NCBI GenBank assembly: GCA_024803745.1
Contig: JANJXV010000193.1
Location: 124,001-188,000 of the forward strand
Direction: 5' to 3'
DNA length: 64,000 nucleotides
Source: Megascapheus bottae
Taxonomy: Eukaryota; Chordata; Mammalia; Rodentia; Geomyidae
Below the pieces are notes generated by a model. That model searched no databases. It saw only the letters and a program-made list of their open reading frames with translations, and was not told where the DNA came from. Numbering within the stretch: position 1 is the stretch's first letter; every line of letters begins with the position of its first letter. Shown piece by piece: positions 47,418-61,244 of the stretch. The translations under genes and the position numbers were made by a program.

Positions 47418-47829
47418 TTTTTTTTCATTTTTTTATTGTAATTAGTAAAAGGGTTACATAATATTTGCCAGATAGAAGGGGCATTAATTCACATACATTG
47501 ATACCCTTTCACATGTCTTAGTACCCATTTCCCTCCAACCCCACACCCCCCACCCATCTTGGTTTTCCCTTCCCTATCAAATTTCAAATATCCAAATACA
47601 AATAAATTCAATATATCAGATAACAAAGTGAGATACTATACCAATATGGGATAACCAAGGGACAGCAAAGGAGATGAGAGACAACATAGTACATTAAGGA
47701 CAACAATCATTCATTATGTGCCTTTTCTTTTCAATATCCCGGAGGTCCTTTCAATTAGCTTCACATTATATGGCCTTATATATGGCCTTTTGCTCTATTG
47801 CAAATCTCTGCTAGTAGAGCCCAAAGTTT

Positions 47830-50800
47830 CTACTGATTATGACGAATGAGGGTAACCACTGAGCCTCAGTTCCTTTGAGTCTGGCTTACTTCACTTAATA
47901 TGATTTGTTCTAAGTCTTTCCATTTCCTAACAAATGGGGCGATGTCATTCTTTCTGACAGCAGCATAGAATTCCATTGTGTACAAATACCACAACTTGTT
48001 GATCCACTCATCAATTGAGGGACATCTGGGTTGGTTCCATACCTTTGCTATGGTGAATAGTGCTGCAATGAACATTGTTGTGCTAGTGAGTTTAGTATGC
48101 CCTTGTTTCTGGATTGTTGGGTAAATGCCAAGTAGTGGAATTGCTGGGTGATAGGGGAGTTCTATGTTTAGCCTTTTGAGGCACTGCCACACTGCTTTTC
48201 ATAGTGGTTGAACGAGTTTGCACTCCCACCAACAGTGTAGTAGTGATCCCTCTTGGCCACATCCCCTCCAGCATCTGTTGTCATTCGTTTTCCTGATCCT
48301 GGCCATTCTAACTGGAGTGAGGTGGAATCTTAGAGTTGTTTTGATTTGCATTTCTTTTATGACCAGAGATGTGGAGCATTTCTTCATGTGTCTATAGGGC
48401 ATTTTTGTTTCTTCTGCAGAGAAGACTCTCTTTAAGTCTTTGGCCCATTTTTAATGGGATGGGTGTTACTTTGGAGGTTAGTTTTGGAGTGATTCAATTT
48501 TTTGTTTTATTGGTATATTTTAGATATGAGGCCTTTATCCGTTGTTTGGTTGGTGAAGATCTTCTCCCACTCTGTAGGCTTCGTGATTAGTTTACTAGCT
48601 ATATCCGTTGCCATACAAAAGCTCTGCAGTTTAATGCAGTCCCACTTATCCAGCCTTTCTCTGATTTGTTGTGATTCTTGGTCCTTAAAAAGAAAGTTTC
48701 AAACTGTGCCAAGGAGGCCTAGATTATCTCCTATTCCTTCCTGTAAACTTTTCCGTGTGTCAGCTTTTACGTCCAGGTCTTTGATCCATTTGCAGTTAAT
48801 TCTAGTGCAAGGTGAAAAATAAGGATCCAACTTTAGTGTTCTGCAGGTGCTAAACCAGTTCTGCCAGCACAACTTGTTGAAGAGGCTATCTTTCTTCCAT
48901 GCTATTTTTTTGGCTCCCTTGTCAAAGATTAGGTGGCCATAGGTTTGTGGTTTAATATCTGCGTGCGCAGTTCTATTCCTGTGGACTTCAGGCCTGTTCT
49001 TGTGCCCGTATCAAGCTGTTTTGAGAATTATAGCTCTGTAATAGAGTCTAAAGTTTGGAATTGAAATTCCTCCAGCGCTGTTCTTTCTGCTAAGAAGTGT
49101 TTTTGCTATACGGGGTCTTTTATTATTCCATATGTAATTTTGAATTGCCTCTTCTATTTCTTTAAAGAATGACATTGGGTTGTTGATGGGTATTGCATTG
49201 AATTTGTAGATAGCCCTTGGCAAGATTGTAATTTTCACAATGTTGATTCTTCCAATCCAGGAGCATGGGAGCTTTTTCCATTTCCTTAGTTCTGCTTTAA
49301 TTTCCTTTTTTAGGGTTTTAAAGTTTTCATCTAAACGGTCCTTTACATTCTTAGTTAAGCTAATTGCTAGGTAGTTTATTTTCTTTGAGGCTATTGTGAA
49401 AGGAGTTTCTTTCCTGATTATTGCCTCGTTCCTCTCACGGTTGGCATAAAGGACGGCAGTTGATGTGTGAGGGTTGATTTTATGGCCTGCTACCCTTCCA
49501 AAGCTATGAATCAGATCAAGGAGCTTGGGAGTAGAGCCTATAGGATTCTTTAAATACAGAATCATGTCATCTGCAAAGAGGGATAGTTTTATTTCCTCTT
49601 TCCCTACTTGGATCCCCTTTATGCTTGCTTCTTGCCTTATTGCACTGCCTAGGTATTCTAGTACTATGTTAAAAAGGAGTGGAGAGAGTGGACATCATTT
49701 TCTCGTTCCTGATTTTAGAGGGAATGGCTTTAGATTTTCACCATTAAGTATAATACTAGCAGTGGGTTTCTCATACACAGCCTTTATTACATTGAGAAAT
49801 GTTCCATGGATTCCTAGTTTCTCCACATCTTTTAACATAAAGGGGTTTTGGATCTTGTAAAATGCCTTTCCGCATCTATAGAGACATTCATGTGAGTTTT
49901 GTCTTTGCTCCTGTTGATGTGTCGAATTATATTAATTGATTTGTCTATGTTGAACCAGCTTTGCTCCCTGTGATGAATCCAGTTTGATCATAGTGTATAA
50001 TTTTTTGATGAGTTGTTGTAGACGATTGGCCAGTATTTTGTTGAGAAGTTTCGCATAGATGTTCATCAAAGAAATGGGTCTATAGTTCCCTTTCTTTGAT
50101 GAATCTCTGTCTGGTTTGGGGATGAGGGATATACTGGCTTCACAGAATGAGTTTGGTAAAGAACCTTCATTTTCAATTTCGTTGAAGAACTTGAGGAGTA
50201 TTGGTGTGACCTCTGCTTTGAAGACCTTATACAATTCAGCTGTGAATCCATCTGGCCCTGGGCTCTTTTTAAGTGGAAGTTGTCTAATTTCCATTTCTAT
50301 TTCAGAGTTTGAAATAGGCCTGTTGAGCTGGGTTACCTCTTCTTGATTCAGTGTGGGTATGTTAACGTTGTCTAGGAATTCATCCATTTCTTCTAGATTC
50401 TCAAATTTGTTGGCGTAAACGTTTGAGAAGTATTCCCACATGATATTCTGGATCTTGGTAATTTCTGTCGTGATAGTACTATTTTCATCTGCGATTTTGT
50501 TTATTTTGATATGCTCTCTTCTTTTTTTGGTAAGATTTGCTAAGGGCTTGTCAATTTTGTTAATTCTTTCAAGAACCAACTCCTTGTTTTGTTGATTCTT
50601 TCTATAGTTTTTTTATTCCAAATCATTTAATTCTGCTTTGATTTTAATAATTTGCTTTCTCCTAATGGGTTTAGGGTTGGTTTGTTGCTCTTTTTCCAGG
50701 AGGTTAAGGTGAGACATTAACTAGTTGGTTTGCCATTTTTCCAACTTGCTGTTGTAGGCACTCCGCGCTATAAATTTTCCTCTGAGTACTGCCTTTGTTG

Positions 50801-51668
50801 TGTCCCTAAGGAGTTGATATTTGTGTGCTCCTTATTGTTAAATTTCATAAACAGTTGGATATCTGTTCTGATCTCTTCGATTACCCATTGTTTTTGATTC
50901 AACAATGTGTGGTTCAGTCTCCATGAGTTACAGGGTTTTCTTTGGTGGAGATGTGTGTTCAGCTCCAATTTGATGCCTTTATGGTCTGAGAGTGTGCATG
51001 GAATAATTTCAGTGTTTCTGAATCTGTCCAGGTTTGCTTTATGGCCTAAGATGTGGTCTATTTTGGAAAATGTTCCATGTGCTGCTGAGAAAAACGTATA
51101 TTGTGGTGTTACTGGGTGGAATATTCTGCAGATGTCTGTTAGATCTAGTTGGTCTATATAGTTGTTCAGTTCTAAGGTTTCTCTGTTGAGTTTTTGCCTT
51201 GTTGATCTGTCCATAGGTGAGAGTGGTGTGTTAAACTCACCAACCATCACTGTGTTTCGATCTATGTATGGTTTCAGTGTAAGTAAAGTTTGCTTGATGA
51301 AGTTTGGAGCTCCGGGATTGGGTGTGTAAATATTTAGGATTGTTATGTCTTCCGGGAGGAAAGATCCCTTTAGTAGTATGTAGTAACCTTCTTTGTCTTT
51401 TCTTACTAATTTTCGTTTGAAGTCTATTGTATCTGATATGAAGATGGCAACTCTAGCCTGTTTATGGGGGCAGTTAGCTTGATAGAGTTTATTCCAACCT
51501 CTCACTTTCAAAAGATGATTGTTTTTGGGTAAGCTGTGTCTCTCGAAGTCAGCAGAACGATGGCTCTTGCTTTTTGATCCAACTAGACAACCTATGCCGT
51601 TTAATTGGAGAGTTAAGTCCATTGATATTGAGAGTTAGGATTGAGAGATATTTATTAGTTCCTACCAT
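47830..51668 (-). pseudogene. L1-E ORF2, interrupted
   Basis: Pieces are 51622-50768 (endonuclease), 50579-49932 (RT fingers), 49565-49011 (after FADD) and 48402-47866. It keeps YTMEFYAAVRKND, unlike L1-D, but ends early with QTQRN then TGA at 47866. Private endonuclease changes include FKRKLV and NTVMVGEF. Confidence 0.9.
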
Positions 51669-51716
51669 TTTTAAAAGCTTTTAGTAGGGCCTGTGTCTTG
51701 ACAGTTCTTGTGGTCC

Positions 51717-52900
51717 TTAGATGGTATGCTGTTTAGGTGCCATTTCTTTCCCTATATTGCATTTATTTTGGTTTTCTATGTATAGAGCATCTTTGAGAAT
51801 TCTCTGTAGTGTTGGTTTTGTTTCGACATATTGTTGCAGCTTTTCCCTGGAATGGAATGTTTTTATTTTTCCCTCAGTTATGAATGAGAGCTTAGCTGGC
51901 TACAGTATTCTTGGTTGGTAGTTATTTGATATAAGGGCATGACATATATGCTTCCAGTCACTTCGTGCTTGCATGGTCTCTGCTGAGAAATCTGGGGTTA
52001 TTCTGATTGGTTTGCCTTTGTAGGTTACTGATCCCTTTTCTCTGGCTGCCTTTAGGATCTTTCCTTTCGTTTCTATTGATCCAGTTCGGATCACAATGTG
52101 GCGGTGGGATGTTCTTTTCTGGTCAGGTCTGTTTGGGGTTCTAAAAGCTTCTCGTATCTGGATGGGCCTGCCCTTCTGGATATGTGGGAAATTCTCTGAG
52201 ATGATTCCCTGAAGTATATTTCCAATACCATTGACCTCTTTCTCCACGCCCTCCTCAGTACCAACTAGCCTTAAATTAGGCTTCCTAATTGTATCTTGGT
52301 CCTCCTGAAGCGCTCTCTCATATTTCCTAGATTTGGATTGACTCATTTTCTGTTCTTTATAATACCTAAATTATCTTCATCCACGAAAATTCTCTCCTCT
52401 GCAATGTCTAACCTGATATCAAAGCTATCTACTTTATTTTTCATCTCCCTTGCTTCTAATTGCTCACTTTTGATGCCTTGCATCCCTTGTTTTAGATCAT
52501 GTATGGATTTCTTTATCTCCTTGATTCACTTTTGAGTGGTTAGCTCAGTAGCTTTATTTTCTTTGGACATTTGCTGGAGTTTGGTCACGTTTTTATTTGT
52601 GGATTCTTTGAATTCATCCATCTTTCTTTGAAAAACCTTTATTATGGCCCCCTTTATGGATTCTTCTTTTTCACTTATCACCTTGTTTTTGCTTTCCTCT
52701 TGTTCAGCTATGGCTTCCTCCATTATCTCTTTCTTTATATTTTCACATTTTTCATTAATGATGTTTATCAATTGCATTTGTGTAGCAATTGGAAGACTCT
52801 CCTCTAGATTTGCCAGTGACTGTTCCATTGTCTGTTTACATTGGGTGGGGGATGTTCTTTCTTGATTTGACATTTTTCTTGAGTTTCTTGTTCTGCCCAT
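51717..52900 (-). pseudogene. L1-E ORF1, extra stop
   Basis: As well as the shared frameshift and TAG (51900-51902), a private change makes a stop after LTTQK at 52526. The coiled-coil frame is cut to 124 codons. Confidence 0.9.
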
Positions 52901-53459
52901 TTGAAAATGGGAGCAAGATTATTACTAAGTACGATTATAGTTTTTCAGATATAACCAACCTAGACCTCTGTAGCTGGCAGACACTAGATGTTCACAAGTT
53001 TTGATTGGTATTATCACTCTTTCTTTTTGTGCACTTACAGACCAGCCTAATACAACCACTGATAAGCGATTTATACCCAAAACAATAAGCCTCTCAATCC
53101 AATCTCTATTGTCTTTAAGTCCCTCTGAGCCTAGAGAATAATTAACTACCTACATATACAATATTGCTCAACAGCCATCAAGTGTAGATCCGTGCAGTAT
53201 AAGGGTTGAAAGACGAGCAGAGGTCCAGAGATAGAAAAAAAGAATGAGAGAGGTCAGGGGAGGTGCAAGAGGATTAACGTAGGAGTGTAAGAATATTGTA
53301 GTAATGAAGAAAATTATAGCATAAGGATAACTGACATAAGTTGGTAAGTGGGTAGCATATTTGAGTACAAAGTTTGGAAAGTATTAGAATAAAACTTATG
53401 TGTTGCTGCACGACTAGCTCTTAGCCCAACCAGTGGCCTCACAGTGGACCATGGGATGG

Positions 53460-53797
53460 ATATGTTTTTCTTGTCTACGTTGAGGGAAAGGGGTATTTCA
53501 CAAGATGCAGAAGCGAAGATTTCAGAAGCAAATGCTGTGAGTGAATTAGCTCGTAAAAAGCATTTTTATTTTCTTTTTTCTTTCTGCCAGTCTTGGGGCT
53601 TGAATTCAGGGCCTGAGCACTGTCATGGGGTTTTCTCAAGTCTAGCCCTCTGCCACTTGAGCCACAGTGCCACATCTAGATTTTCTATTTGATACTGAGC
53701 AATCAAACCCAGATCTTCATGGATGCTAGGCAAGCACTATACCACTATGCCAAACTCTCAACCCTGACATAGTAAATATAAAGTCATCATCATCATC

Positions 53798-53835
<38 letters not shown>

Positions 53836-54862
53836 ATCCAAATATCCTTTCTCCTACAAAGAATGAACACTTAACTGTGTCTAATGCTTTTTTTTAATTT
53901 CACCAAATCTTCTGTGTTTTTCCCTCTTGCATTGTTTACACATGACAGCAAAGCTAATCATCAGGAAAAAATTGATTAGGATACAGAAACCTAATAATAT
54001 CCTAGTAGATTGACGTCAAAAATATGTGCAAGATGCCCTGTGTGTTTGACCTAGTGGGAGAGTCCTTGGCTACCAAGCAGTAAGCCTCAGGTTTGATTCC
54101 TCATTACCACATACATAGAAAACGCTGCAAGTGGTGCTGTGGCTCGGTGGGACAGCTAAAGCCTAAAGAAAGTCCAAGAACAATGTTCACACTCTGAGGT
54201 CAAGTCCCAAGACTAGCAAAAACAAAAAAAAATTCGACAAGGGGCAAAATGCAGGCAGAGAAGGTACTGTGAAGCAAATATTTTGTAAAGGATGAGGGCA
54301 ATATTGACCCTTAAGTTTGGATCTTACCTAAGAAAGGCTCCTTGAGCCTGAGACCAGACTGGTAGTTGGGCCTAGTGGAAGACATTGGGATTGGACAAAT
54401 AAGGTGTGCTGTATACTACATCCACATGTATATTGTGAGACTGCAGGAGAGATTCAGGCTCCAGTATGTCTTTGGTGAGGTCTTTTGTGAGCAAGGATCT
54501 TTGGTCATTGGGCCCTGAAAGGTGACCCTGCCTCCCTCACAATGGAACAGAATATGGAACCCTGGTAACCAAGCCACTGTAACTAACAACCAGCTCAAGC
54601 CAGCTCACTTGGCCTGTGGCTCAGGAGGAAGAAAGATGTTGCTGTGCTGTTGCCAAAGGTCAGGAACCTCGAGTCTCAGGCATGGAAGTTGTGGATGTCT
54701 TACTCGAAGATGTACATGCTAGATCATTGCCAAGCCACAAATCCAGTATAACAGAACTTTCTCTAAGAAGAAGGCCAGGAAAATCCAGGGCAACCAGATG
54801 AGGTAAATTTCTAAGAAGAAATGTATTTGACCCCATCATCCTCCCCACACACTACAACTTTC
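53460..54862 (+). repeat. Spacer S-F, mosaic
   Basis: Left part shares the D/E SINE deletion (ttttctatttgatactgag) and the ttc-interrupted triplet tract. To the right of the tract it matches A/C/G ('gaacacttaactgtgtct', 'gacctagtgggagagtcctt'). The switch lies at the microsatellite. SINEs are at 53588-53763 and about 54038-54230, and the RALGDS-like fragment is at 54290-54801. Confidence 0.9.
53784..53836. repeat. (ATC)n, expanded allele in S-F
   Basis: About 17 triplets with one ttc interruption. Longer than in A, C, D and E. Confidence 0.95.
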
Positions 54863-55277
54863 TTTTTTTTTCATTTTTGTATTGTAATTAGTAAAAGGGT
54901 TAGATGATATTTGCCAGATAGAAGGTGCATTAATTCACATACATTGATACCCTTTCCCATGTCTTGATACCCATTTCCCTCCAACCCCACACCCCCTACC
55001 CGTCTTGGTTTTCCCCCCTTCCCTATCAAATTTCAAATATCCAAATACAAATAAATTCAATATATCCGATAACAAGGTGAGATACTATACCAATATGGGA
55101 TAACCAAGGGACAGCAAGCGAGATGAGAGACAACATAGTACATTAAGGACAACAATCATTCATTATATGGCTTTTGTGTCAATATCCTGGAGGTCCTTTC
55201 AACTAGCTTCACATTATATGGCCTTATATATGGCCTTTTGCTCTATTGACAATCTCTGCTAGTATAGCCCAAGGTTT

Positions 55278-58200
55278 CTACTGATTATGACGAATTAGGG
55301 AAACCAATGAGCCTAAGTTCCTTTGAGTCTGGCTTACTTCACTTAATATGATTTGTTCTAAGTCTTTCCATTTCCTAACAAATGGGGCGATGTCATTCTT
55401 TCTGACAGCAGCATAGAATTCCATTGTGTACAAATACCACAACTTGTTGATCCACTCATCAACTGAGGGACATCTGGGTTGGTTCCATATCTTTGCTATG
55501 GTGAATAGTGCTGCAATGAACATTGTTGTGCTAGTGGGTTTAGTATGCCCTTGTTTCTGGATTGTTGGGTAAATGCCAAGTACTGGAATTGCTGGGTCAT
55601 AGGGGAGTTGTATGTTTAGCGTTTTGAGGCACTGCCGCACTGCTTTCCATAGTGGTTGAACGAGTTTGCACTCCCACCAACAGTGTAGTAGTGATCCCTC
55701 CTGACCACATCCCCTCCAGCATCTGTTGTCATTCGTTTTCCTGATCCTGGCCATTCTAACTGGAGTTAGGTGGAATCTTAGACTTGTTTTGATTTGCATT
55801 TCTTTTATGACCAGAGATGTTGAGCATTTCTTCATGTGTCTATAGGCCATTTTTGTTTCTTCTTCAGAGAAGGCTCTCTTTAAGTCTTTGGCCCATTTTG
55901 TAATGGGATGGGTGTTACTTTGGAGGTTAGTTTTGGAGTGATTCAGTTTTTTGAGTTGTTGATATATTTTAGATATGAGGCCTTGTTCCGTTGTTTGGGT
56001 GGTGAAGATCTTCTCCCACTCTGTAGGCTTCCTGATTAGTTTACTAGCTATATCCGTTGCCATACAAAAGCTCTGCAGTTTAATGCAGTCCCACTTATCC
56101 AGCCTTTCTCTGATTTGTTGTGATTCTTGGTCCTTATTAAGAAAGTTTCGACCTGTACCAAGGAGGCCTAGTGTATCTCCTATTCCTTCCTGTAAACTTG
56201 TCAGTGTGTCAGCTTTTACCTCCACGTCTTTGATCCATTTGGAGTTAATTCTAGTGCAAGGGGACAAAGAAGGATCCAACTTTAGTTTTCTGCAGGTGTT
56301 TAACCAGTTCTGCCAGCACAACTTGTTGAAGAGGCTATCTTTCTTCCATTCTATTTTTTTGGCTCCCTGGTCAAAGATTAGGTGGCCATAGGTCTGTGGT
56401 TTAATATCTGGGTCCGCAGTTCTACTCCATTGGACTTCAGGCCTGTTCTTGTGCCAGTACCAAGCTGTTTTGGGAATTATAGCTCTGTAATAGAGCCTTA
56501 AGTTTGGAATTGAAATTCCTCCAGCGCTGTTCTTTCTGCTAAGAAGTGTTTTTGCTATACGGGGTCTTTTATTATTCCATATGAAATTTTGAATTGCCTC
56601 TTCTATGTCTTTAAAGAATGACATTGGGATGTTGATGGGTATTACATTGAATTTGTAGATAGCCCTTGGCAAGATTGTCATTTTCACAATGTTGATTCTT
56701 CCAATCCAGGAGCATGGGAGGTTTTTCCATTTCCTTAGTTCTGCTTTAATTTCCTTTTTTAGGGTTTTAAAGTTTTCATCTAAACGGTCCTTTACATTCT
56801 TAGTTAAGCTAATTGCTAGGTACTTTATTTTCTTTGAGGCTATTGTGAAAGGATTTTCTTTCCTGATTATTGCCTCGTTCCTCTCAGTGTTGGCGTAAAG
56901 TAAGGCAGTTGATTTGTGAGGGTTGATTTTATGGCCTGCTACCCTTCCAAAGCTTTGAATCAGCTCAAGGAGCTTGGGAGTAGAGTCTATAGGATTCTTT
57001 AAATACAGAATCATGTCATCTGCAAAGAGGGATAGTTTTATTTCCTCTTTCCCTACTTGGATCCCCTTTATGCTTGCTTCTTGCCATATTGCACTGCCTA
57101 GGAATTCTAGTACTATGTTCAAAAGGAGTGGAGAGAGTGGGCATCCTTGTCTCGTTCCTGATTTTAGAGGGAATGGCTTTAGATTTTCACCATTAAGTAT
57201 AATACTAGCAGTGGGTTTCTCATACACAGCCTTTATTACATTGAGAAATGTTCCATGGATTCCTAGTTTCTCCACATCTTTTAACATAAAGGGGTTTTGG
57301 ATCTTGTCAAATGCCTTTTCCGCATCTATTGAGACAATCATGTGATTTTATCCCTGCTCCTGTTGATGTGTTGAATTATATTAATTGATTTGTGTATGTT
57401 GAACCAGCTTTGCCTCCCTGTGATGAATCCAGTTTGATCATAGTGTATATTTTTTTTGATGAGTTGTTGTAGACGGTTGGCCAGTATTTTGTTGAGAAGT
57501 TTTGCATCGATGTTCATCAAAGAAATGGGTCTATAGATCTCTCCCTTTGATGAATCTCTGTCTGGTTTGGGGATGAGGGATATGCTGGCTTCACAGAATC
57601 AGTTTAGTAAAGAACCTTCATTTTCAATTTCGTTGAAGAGCTTGAGGAGTATTGGTGTGAGCTCTGCTTTGAAGACCTTATAGAATGCAGCTGTGAATCC
57701 ATCTGGCCCTGGGCTCTTTTTAAGTGGAAGTTGTCTAATTTCCATTTCTATTTCAGAGCTTGAAATAGGCCTGTTGAGTTGGGTTAGCTCTTCTTGGTTC
57801 AGTGTGTGTATGTTAATATTGTCTAGGAATTCATCCATTTCTTCTAGATTCTCAAATTTGTTGGCGTAAAGGTTTGAGAAGTATTCCCTCATGATATTCT
57901 GGATCTTGGTAATTTCTGTCGTGATATTACCATTTTCATCTGCGATTTTGTTTATTTCGATATGCTCTCTTCTTTTTTTGGTAAGATTTGCTAAGGGCTT
58001 GTCAATTTTGTTAATTCTTTCAAGAAACAACTCCTTGTTTTGTTGATTCTTTCTATAGTGTTTTTTTATTCCAAATCATTTAATTCTGCTTTGATTTTAA
58101 TAATTTGCTTTCTCCTAATGGGTTTAGGGTTGGTTTGTTGCTCTTTTTCCAGGAGGTTAAGGTGAGACATTAACTAGTTGGTTTGCCATTTTTCCAACTT

Positions 58201-59076
58201 GCTGTTGTAGGCACTCCGCGCTATAAATTTTCCTCTGAGTACTGCCTTTGTTGTGTCCCTAAGGAGTTGATATTTGTGTGCTCCTTATTGTTAAATTGTT
58301 TTTGATTCAACAATGTGTGGTTCAGTCTCCATGAGTTACAGGGTTTTCTTTGGTGGAGATGTGTGTTCAGCTCCAATTTGATGCCTTTATGGTCTGAGAG
58401 TGTGCATGGAATAATTTCAGTGTTTCTGAATCTTTCCAGGTTTGCTTTATGGCCTAAGATGTGGTCTATTTTGGAAAATGTTCCATGTGCTGCTGAGAAA
58501 AACGTATATTGTGGTGTTACTGGGTGGAATATTCTGCAGATGTCTGTTAGATCTAGTTGGTCTATATAGTTGTTCAGTTCTAAGGTTTCTCTGTTGAGTT
58601 TTTGCCTTGTTGATCTGTCCATAGGTGAGAGTGGTGTGTTAAACTCACCAACAATCACTGTATTTCGATCTATGTATGGTTTCAGTGTAAGTAAAGTTTG
58701 CTTGATGAAGTTTGGAGCTCCGGGATTGGGTGTGTAAATATTTAGGATTGTTATGTCTTCCGGGAGGAAAGATCCCTTTAGTAGTATGCAGTAACCTTCT
58801 TTGTCTTTTCTTACTAATTTTAGTTTGAAGTCTATTGTATCTGATATGAGGATGGCAACTCTAGCCTGTTTATGGGGGCAGTTAGCTTGATAGAGTTTAT
58901 TCCAACCTCTCACTTTCAAAAGATGATTGTTTTTGGGTAAGATGTGTCTCTCGAAGTCAGCAGAACGATGGCTCTTGCTTTTTGATCCAACTAGACAACC
59001 TATGCCGTTTAATTGGAGAGTTAAGTCCATTGATATTGAGAGTTAGGATTGAGAGATATTTATTAGTTCCTACCAT
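55278..59076 (-). pseudogene. L1-F ORF2, 687-codon open RT-to-end frame
   Basis: The longest open frame of the window (57341-55278). It includes [34 protein letters not shown], and the full thumb and Cys-rich C-terminus. Upstream pieces are 57520-57338, 58030-57599 ([14 protein letters not shown]) and 59030-58221 (endonuclease with the 45-base deletion). The shared TGA and frameshift still kill the endonuclease, with RETHL at the catalytic Glu site. Confidence 0.9.
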
Positions 59077-59124
59077 TTTTAAAAGCTTTTAGTAGGGCCT
59101 GTGTCTTGACAGTTCTTGTGGTCC

Positions 59125-60308
59125 TTAGATGGTATGCTGTTTAGGTGCCATTTCTTTCCCTATATTGCATTTATTTTGGTTTTCTATGTATAGAGCATCT
59201 TTGAGAATTCTCTGTAGTGTTGGTTTTGTTTCGACATATTGTTGCAGCTTTTCCCTGGAATGGAATGTTTTTATTGTTCCCTCAGTTATGAATGAGAGCT
59301 TAGCAGGCTACAGTATTCTTGGTTGGTAGTTATTTGATATAAGGGCATGACATATATGCTTCCAGTCACTTCGTGCTTGCATGGTCTCTGCTGAGAAATC
59401 TGGGGTTATTCTGATTGGTTTGCCTTTGTAGGTTACTGATCCCTTTTCCCTGGCTGCCTTTAGGATCTTTCCTTTCGTTTCTATTGATCCAGTTCGGATC
59501 ACAATGTGGCGGTGGGATGTTCTTTTCTGGTCAGGTCTGTTTGGGGTTCTAAAAGCTTCTCGTATCTGGATGGGCCTGCCCTTCTGGATATTTGGGAAAT
59601 TCTCTGAGATGATTCCCTGAAGTATATTTCCAATACCATTGACCTCTTTCTCCTCGCCCTCCTCAATACCCACTAGCCTTAAATTAGGCTTCCTAATTGT
59701 ATCTTGGACCTCCTGAAGCGCTCTCTCATATTTCCTAGATTTGGATTGACTCATTTTCTGTTCTTTATAATACCTAAATTATCTTCAGCCACGGAAATTC
59801 TCTCCTCTGCAATGTCTAACCTGCTATCAAAGCTATCTACTTTATTTTTCATCTCCCTTGCTTCTAATTGCTCACTTTTGATGCCTTGCATCCCTTGTTT
59901 TAGATCATGTATGGATTTCTTTATCTCCTTGATTTCCTTTTGAGTGGTTAGCTCAGTAGCTTTATTTTCTTTGGACATTTGCTGGAGTTTGGTCACGTTT
60001 TTATTTGTGGATTCTTTGAATTCATCCATCTTTCTTTGAAAAACCTTTATTATGGCCTCCTTTATGGCTTCTTCTTTTTCACTTATCACCTTGTTTTTGC
60101 TTTCCTCTTGTTCAGGTATGGCTTCCTCCATTATCTCTTTCTTTATATTTTCACATTTTTCATTAATGATGTTTATCAATTGCATTTGTGTAGCAATTGG
60201 AAGACTCTCCTCTAGGTTTGCCAGTGACTGTTCCATTGTCTGTTTACATTGGGTGGGGGATGTTGTTTCTTGATTTGACATTTTTCTTGAGATTCTTGTT
60301 CTGCCCAT
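59125..60308 (-). pseudogene. L1-F ORF1, frameshifted
   Basis: Frames 60308-59751 and 59754-59308, TAG at 59308-59310. Sequence is intermediate between A (ISVAEDNLG, HRHIVIRTG) and C/D (NFPNIQ). Confidence 0.9.
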
Positions 60309-60868
60309 TTGAAAATGGGAGCAAGATTACTACGAAATACGATTATAGTTTTTCAGATATAACCAACCTAGACCTCTGTAGCTGGCAGACACTAGATTTT
60401 CACAAGTTTTGATTGGTATTATCACTCTTTCTTTTTGTGCACTTACAGACCAGCCTAATACAACCACTGATAAGCGATTTATACCCAAAACAATAAGCCT
60501 CTCAATCCAATCTCTATTGTCTTTAAGTCCCTCTGAGCCTAGAGAATAATTAACCACCTACATATACAATATTGCTCAACAGCCATCAAGTGTAGATCCG
60601 TGCAGTATAAGGGTTGAAAGACGAGCAGAGGTCCAGAGATAGAAAAAAAGTATGAGAGAGGTCAGGGGAGGTGCAAGAGGATTAACGTAGGAGTGTAAGT
60701 ATATTGTAGTAATGAAGAAAATGTATAGCATAAGGATAACTGACATAAGTTGGTAAGTAGGTACCATATTTGAGTACAAAGTTTGGAAAGTATTAGAATA
60801 AAACTTATGTGTTGCTGCACGACTAGCTCTTAGCCCAACCAGTGGCCTCACCGTGGACCATGGGATGG

Positions 60869-61195
60869 ATCTGTTTTTCTTGTCTACGTTGAGGGAAAGG
60901 GGTATTTCACAAGATGCAGAAGCGAAGATTTCAGAAGCAAATGCTGTGAGTGAATTAGCTCGTAAAAAGCATTTTCATTTTCTTTTATCTTTCTGCCAGT
61001 CTTGGGGCTTGAATTCAGGGCCTGAGCACTGTCCTCGGGTTTTCTCAAGTCTAGCCCTCTGCCACTTGAGCCAAGTGCCACATCTAGATTTTCTATCTAT
61101 GTGGTACTGAGCAATCAAACCCAGATCTTCCTGGATGCTAGGCAAGCACTCTACCACTATGCCAAACTCTCAACCCTGACATAGTAATTATAAAG

Positions 61196-61244
<49 letters not shown>

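Larger units (their letters stand above)
47418..53459 (-). mobile_element. L1-E: near full-length LINE-1
   Basis: 3' half nearly identical to L1-D up to about 50900-51000. The 5' part is then closer to A and F (KRTSHRHIVIRTG, GHKANLD). ORF2 47830-51668, ORF1 51717-52900, leader to 53459. Confidence 0.93.
54863..60868 (-). mobile_element. L1-F: near full-length LINE-1, least damaged ORF2 3' half
   Basis: ORF2 55278-59076, ORF1 59125-60308, leader to 60868. It carries a private 45-base in-frame deletion in the endonuclease/linker (junction near 58297). Confidence 0.93.
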
